Assembly: GCA_016342595.1 (NCBI GenBank)
Contig: JAEINY010000024.1
Span: 1-42,432 of the forward strand
DNA length: 42,432 nt
DNA from: Marinilabiliaceae bacterium
Lineage (GTDB): Bacteria; Bacteroidota; Bacteroidia; Bacteroidales; Marinilabiliaceae
Direction: 5' to 3'
Under the pieces are notes generated by a model that worked only from the letters and a program-made list of their open reading frames with translations, had not been told where the DNA came from and ran no database searches. Made by a program: the position numbers and the translations under genes. The first letter of the stretch is position 1; each line of letters begins with the position of its first letter. This document shows positions 40,501-42,432 of the stretch, piece by piece.

Positions 40501-42432
40501 CACCTTTAGTTTAAACGATAATGTTTTTACTGTCGCTACAGCTGCCACTGTCATTAACAGCTCCTTTGGGGTTACCACTCATTTCAAAGAACCCTGGGAT
40601 ATTATCTATACCGACCTTGAGGATATGACTGCCAGTGAAAGCAATACCTTCAGTTGGTTTGGAATGGAGGTTGGTTCACACGGTTTTGGCGCCTGGTGGT
40701 ATAACAAAAATGGTCAAATGAAACTCGAATCATATGAGAATTATGTGATTTGTCATGCAGGCACCATCAACCTGAAACCATTAAACGAAGGTGCCATTAT
40801 TGGCTATAATTCAGAAGAGTGGTATCAAGGCCTAGATTATCCGGATGAACCGGATTTAGACAATACTGATTTTCATGAATGGCGTGGCCAGGAAGCCTAC
40901 GTTGGAGTCCGGTTAACCAATGGGGAATTTCACCACTTTGGCTGGATTCGCATTTCTGTAGCTGCCGATGGTCTGTCTTATACCGTATATGATCAAGCCT
41001 TTAATAACAAACCCGGTGCCCCCATTGTGGCAGGTCAAAAAACCACCGGCGACATTACCATCATTGATATGACCCATAACACCTATCGCGAAAGCTATGA
41101 GAATGATGGCAGCATTACGGGTGAAAACACAATTACCATTGGTAATGGGCAATTCAGCGTCCATTCAGGGTTAATGCAGGAAGGCACCCATTACGAAGTA
41201 GCTAATTTACCTGCCGGTTTACAAGTTGAACTAAGCGCCATAAACGCCGATTCGCTGAAGTTAACACTTTCGGGTAAAGCCACTAATAATGCGGTAATTA
41301 ATAACGCTGATCTCTCCATAACCTTTAAAGAGGCGGCCTTTGAAGATGGCAATAAGACAATTGTATCCGCCACCAACCAATTTGATATTCGTTTCAGAGA
41401 TGAATACAGCGTGATATATGTAGATATTGACGATGTCACCTGCTCAGCAGACAAGACTTGGACAGAAATCGAAATCATTCCTGGCTTATATGGCATTGGC
41501 GCATGGTGTTACCAGGATGTCAATTTTAAAATGGAATCCTACGATAACAAAGTGATTTGTCATGAAGGGACCTACCAGATTAAACTTTTAGAAGGTGATG
41601 ACATTATTGATGGGAATACAGCCGGCTGGACCAGCTATGATAAGTACCCCAATCAGTTGGATGTATACAACAATTCCTATACTGACTGGAAAGGAAAAGA
41701 GGGGTATGTGGGCCTGCGCCTGAACGATGGCGATTACTATTTTTATGCCTGGGTACGCATCTCGGTAGCTGCCGATGGTCAATCCTATCAAATATTGGAT
41801 TACGCCTATAACGAAAAACCAGGTGAAGCTATCTTTACTGGTGCGAAGCAGTTTATTCCGATCCTGCCGGTGGTTGATTTTGCTACCAATAAGACATCCG
41901 TCTTTAAATCGGAATCAGTAACCTATCAAGATCTAACAAGTTACGAACCGATGGCATGGAACTGGAATTTTGAAGGTGGAACGCCCGCAAGCAGTAACAT
42001 TCAGAATCCGGTTGTGACATATGCTCAGGAAGGCGTTTACAGCGTTAGCCTGACAGCCACAAATAAAGATGGTGAAGCCAATGTGGAAAAACCATCATTT
42101 ATTACGGTATATGAAGAAGGACCGGCCATGGCGGCATTTACAGCGGATAAAGATTTTGTGAAAATGGGTGAAACGATTCAGTTTACCGATGCTTCATTAC
42201 GCATTCCAACGGGCTGGACATGGACGTTTGAGGGAGGTACTCCCACGCATTCATCAGATCAAAATCCTATGGTTACCTATAACACACCTGGCACTTACAA
42301 GGTGAGTTTGACAGCAGAAAATAGCTTTGGTCTTTCGCAAGAAATCAAAGAAGCATTCATTACAGTTCAGGATAATTCTGGATATTGTATCGCTTCAGCT
42401 GAGAGTGTTGATAACTATTCTTGTATTGCTAG
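37511..42432 (+). CDS. Secreted M43-type metalloprotease with tandem repeats and PKD domains (partial, runs off the window)
   Basis: 1640 codons are open to the window edge with no stop in frame. The signal peptide is 1-26 (ends LNGISQ). A propeptide-like region leads to the zinc-protease domain: HEIGHYFNLIH, with H265, E266, H269 and H275 giving the HExxHxxxxxH zincin motif. NFMNYT (M320) is the Met-turn. The motif and turn match the pappalysin (M43) family. After it come four tandem repeats of about 265 residues (369-633, 637-903, 906-1175, 1182-1443), each with an NDGS-like start, LPxGL, a KxESYDN-like and ICH motif, a W...YPNQPD-like loop and HYGWI..SVAADG. Two PKD domains follow (about 1453-1535, 1540-1621; WNWNFEGGTP, WTWTFEGGTP). 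The end, including any T9SS tail, is not visible. It may degrade proteins of algal cell walls or serve as a surface adhesin-protease. Confidence 0.88.
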   Translation, partial: MKRKSTLYLLAFLIACWALPLNGISQSHKKQAVSPVRKDHHQNTNDDENTHFYKSTLQQEAYFNANPEEYKKYLQEQNLQKKIFKQLKAAKLSGLKTTQADEKYIFPVVFHVFGNIQGGKEITYEIIENALQQTNEDYAGLSIGQQDGIHERFKDIVDHLNIEFRLAKIDPNGHIVSGVNFYPEMKGFGNGNGYDDQVQQYAWDNYKYLNIYIMNDLYDDGKTNQSGVAWYPSTSMSDRNLARVVFNGAYIGTNSDENFRRILTHEIGHYFNLIHPFDAGCPEKEGMSDYCDDTPIANKANMGVDELNCYDKYTNTQNFMNYTDDYQMFTNDQVTRMEAAMTHDARKTLYPEENLLATGVNDGFDPMYIKYTEYGFKEALINDGSVDTEIPIELIGGAKFKTETFVINNHFKLSPLPDGLVPEVVIDSDTKARVIFTGKATKHEKPNSVSDMSIEFLPAAFTNTFEDIYNTKISDFRINFRSVYETKYIEINHTLSEKSDFKWFYLGEGDGEYGMWYFDNNDYPDLKFKLESYDNGIVCHDETNDIMALNYGDEIGLNSSWHTYDQWPNQPDIYNENYSDWAGRDAYIGIKFTQDDDVYHGWISASISDDGARFTLNDAAYYTKPDAPLLAGRAHETMLKFDGDTLYEDQVNNNGSIENVLKAKLMNCNFALPANTKLTPDIHYTLSGLPVGLVAELTVLENEYLSLELKAYAENHNSSDNVDISISFKDALFDGIPAADIKGTVNHSISTKYLDEYQIVFKDIEDLTVNAENPFEEFFLDDYDYHYGAWFNEGLCRFETYEQAVVGYDSKYLNAKPVNAGEIIDGSRVWSYGQAYPYEIYLTSPGEGYDEFKGTDTYIGLRLVKADLVHYGWIHISMNETGSEYTVLDWAYNEQPLAPIIAGETTNNNSIHISVAETEFVEPYSNDGSLEGCAEIQISGDQFAFETGTTLTQGSHYRVNNLPEGLRPQLKITGKNEMELTFQGNALQNTTNDDGEITFSLNDNVFTVATAATVINSSFGVTTHFKEPWDIIYTDLEDMTASESNTFSWFGMEVGSHGFGAWWYNKNGQMKLESYENYVICHAGTINLKPLNEGAIIGYNSEEWYQGLDYPDEPDLDNTDFHEWRGQEAYVGVRLTNGEFHHFGWIRISVAADGLSYTVYDQAFNNKPGAPIVAGQKTTGDITIIDMTHNTYRESYENDGSITGENTITIGNGQFSVHSGLMQEGTHYEVANLPAGLQVELSAINADSLKLTLSGKATNNAVINNADLSITFKEAAFEDGNKTIVSATNQFDIRFRDEYSVIYVDIDDVTCSADKTWTEIEIIPGLYGIGAWCYQDVNFKMESYDNKVICHEGTYQIKLLEGDDIIDGNTAGWTSYDKYPNQLDVYNNSYTDWKGKEGYVGLRLNDGDYYFYAWVRISVAADGQSYQILDYAYNEKPGEAIFTGAKQFIPILPVVDFATNKTSVFKSESVTYQDLTSYEPMAWNWNFEGGTPASSNIQNPVVTYAQEGVYSVSLTATNKDGEANVEKPSFITVYEEGPAMAAFTADKDFVKMGETIQFTDASLRIPTGWTWTFEGGTPTHSSDQNPMVTYNTPGTYKVSLTAENSFGLSQEIKEAFITVQDNSGYCIASAESVDNYSCIA
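38615..41840 (+). repeat. Four tandem ~265-residue protein repeats in the M43 protease
   Basis: Coding repeats at about 38615-39410, 39420-40220, 40228-41035 and 41054-41840. Shared motifs are NxGS near the start, LPxGL, an acidic DIxDxT-like turn, (K/R)(L/M/F)E(S/T)Y(D/E), ICH, WxxYxxxxD, YxGLRL, YGWIxISV and a G-rich AG(E/Q)KT-like end. Repeat 2 has diverged at the ESYD and ICH positions. No domain family is recognised. Confidence 0.75.

Noticed and set aside
37511-42432. Pseudogene because no complete reading frame ends in the window
   Set aside because: I translated the frame from 37511 to the edge and found no stop; it simply continues past the window.

Overview
The window is chromosomal DNA from a member of the Bacteroidota, probably a marine, alga-polysaccharide-degrading one. 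The evidence is two tandem SusC/SusD pairs, a hybrid two-component regulator of the Bacteroidota type, type IX secretion (T9SS) C-terminal sorting tails, several formylglycine-type sulfatases, and A-rich rather than strong Shine-Dalgarno leaders. No rRNA, tRNA, transposase, integrase or CRISPR array is visible.

Left locus (250-15918, all + strand): a heparinase II/III-type polysaccharide lyase, a SusC/SusD pair, a 1356-residue hybrid two-component system (HTCS), then, after an 850-bp non-coding stretch rich in hairpins and operator-like repeats, a ROK sugar kinase and a sulfamidase-like sulfatase. This reads as a utilisation locus for a sulfated, uronic-acid-containing polysaccharide. A strong terminator follows the sulfatase at 16011-16038.

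Right locus (36590-16356, all - strand): a 37-residue one-helix membrane peptide, SusC, SusD, a GH128-like lipoprotein with a CBM, a CBM/T9SS protein, a GH16/T9SS enzyme, a parallel beta-helix protein, a GH2 beta-galactosidase, a sulfatase-GH16 fusion, a sulfatase, a GH43 of the exo-beta-1,3-galactanase type, and a last sulfatase. The set (endo GH16 and GH128, exo GH43 and GH2, three sulfatases) fits a sulfated beta-1,3-linked glycan, most simply a sulfated beta-1,3-galactan. The substrate is an inference.

Right end (37511-42432, + strand): a secreted M43-type metalloprotease with four tandem ~265-residue repeats of unknown fold and at least two PKD domains, running off the window.

Spaces between genes are unusually structured. 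There are dispersed degenerate repeats flanking the lyase gene and one sulfatase gene, a six-hairpin array at 12634-12840, and two separate triads of pseudo-palindromes with about 22-bp spacing, near the heads of the kinase-sulfatase operon and the SusC2 operon. Hairpins lie at the SusD/downstream-gene boundaries of both loci.
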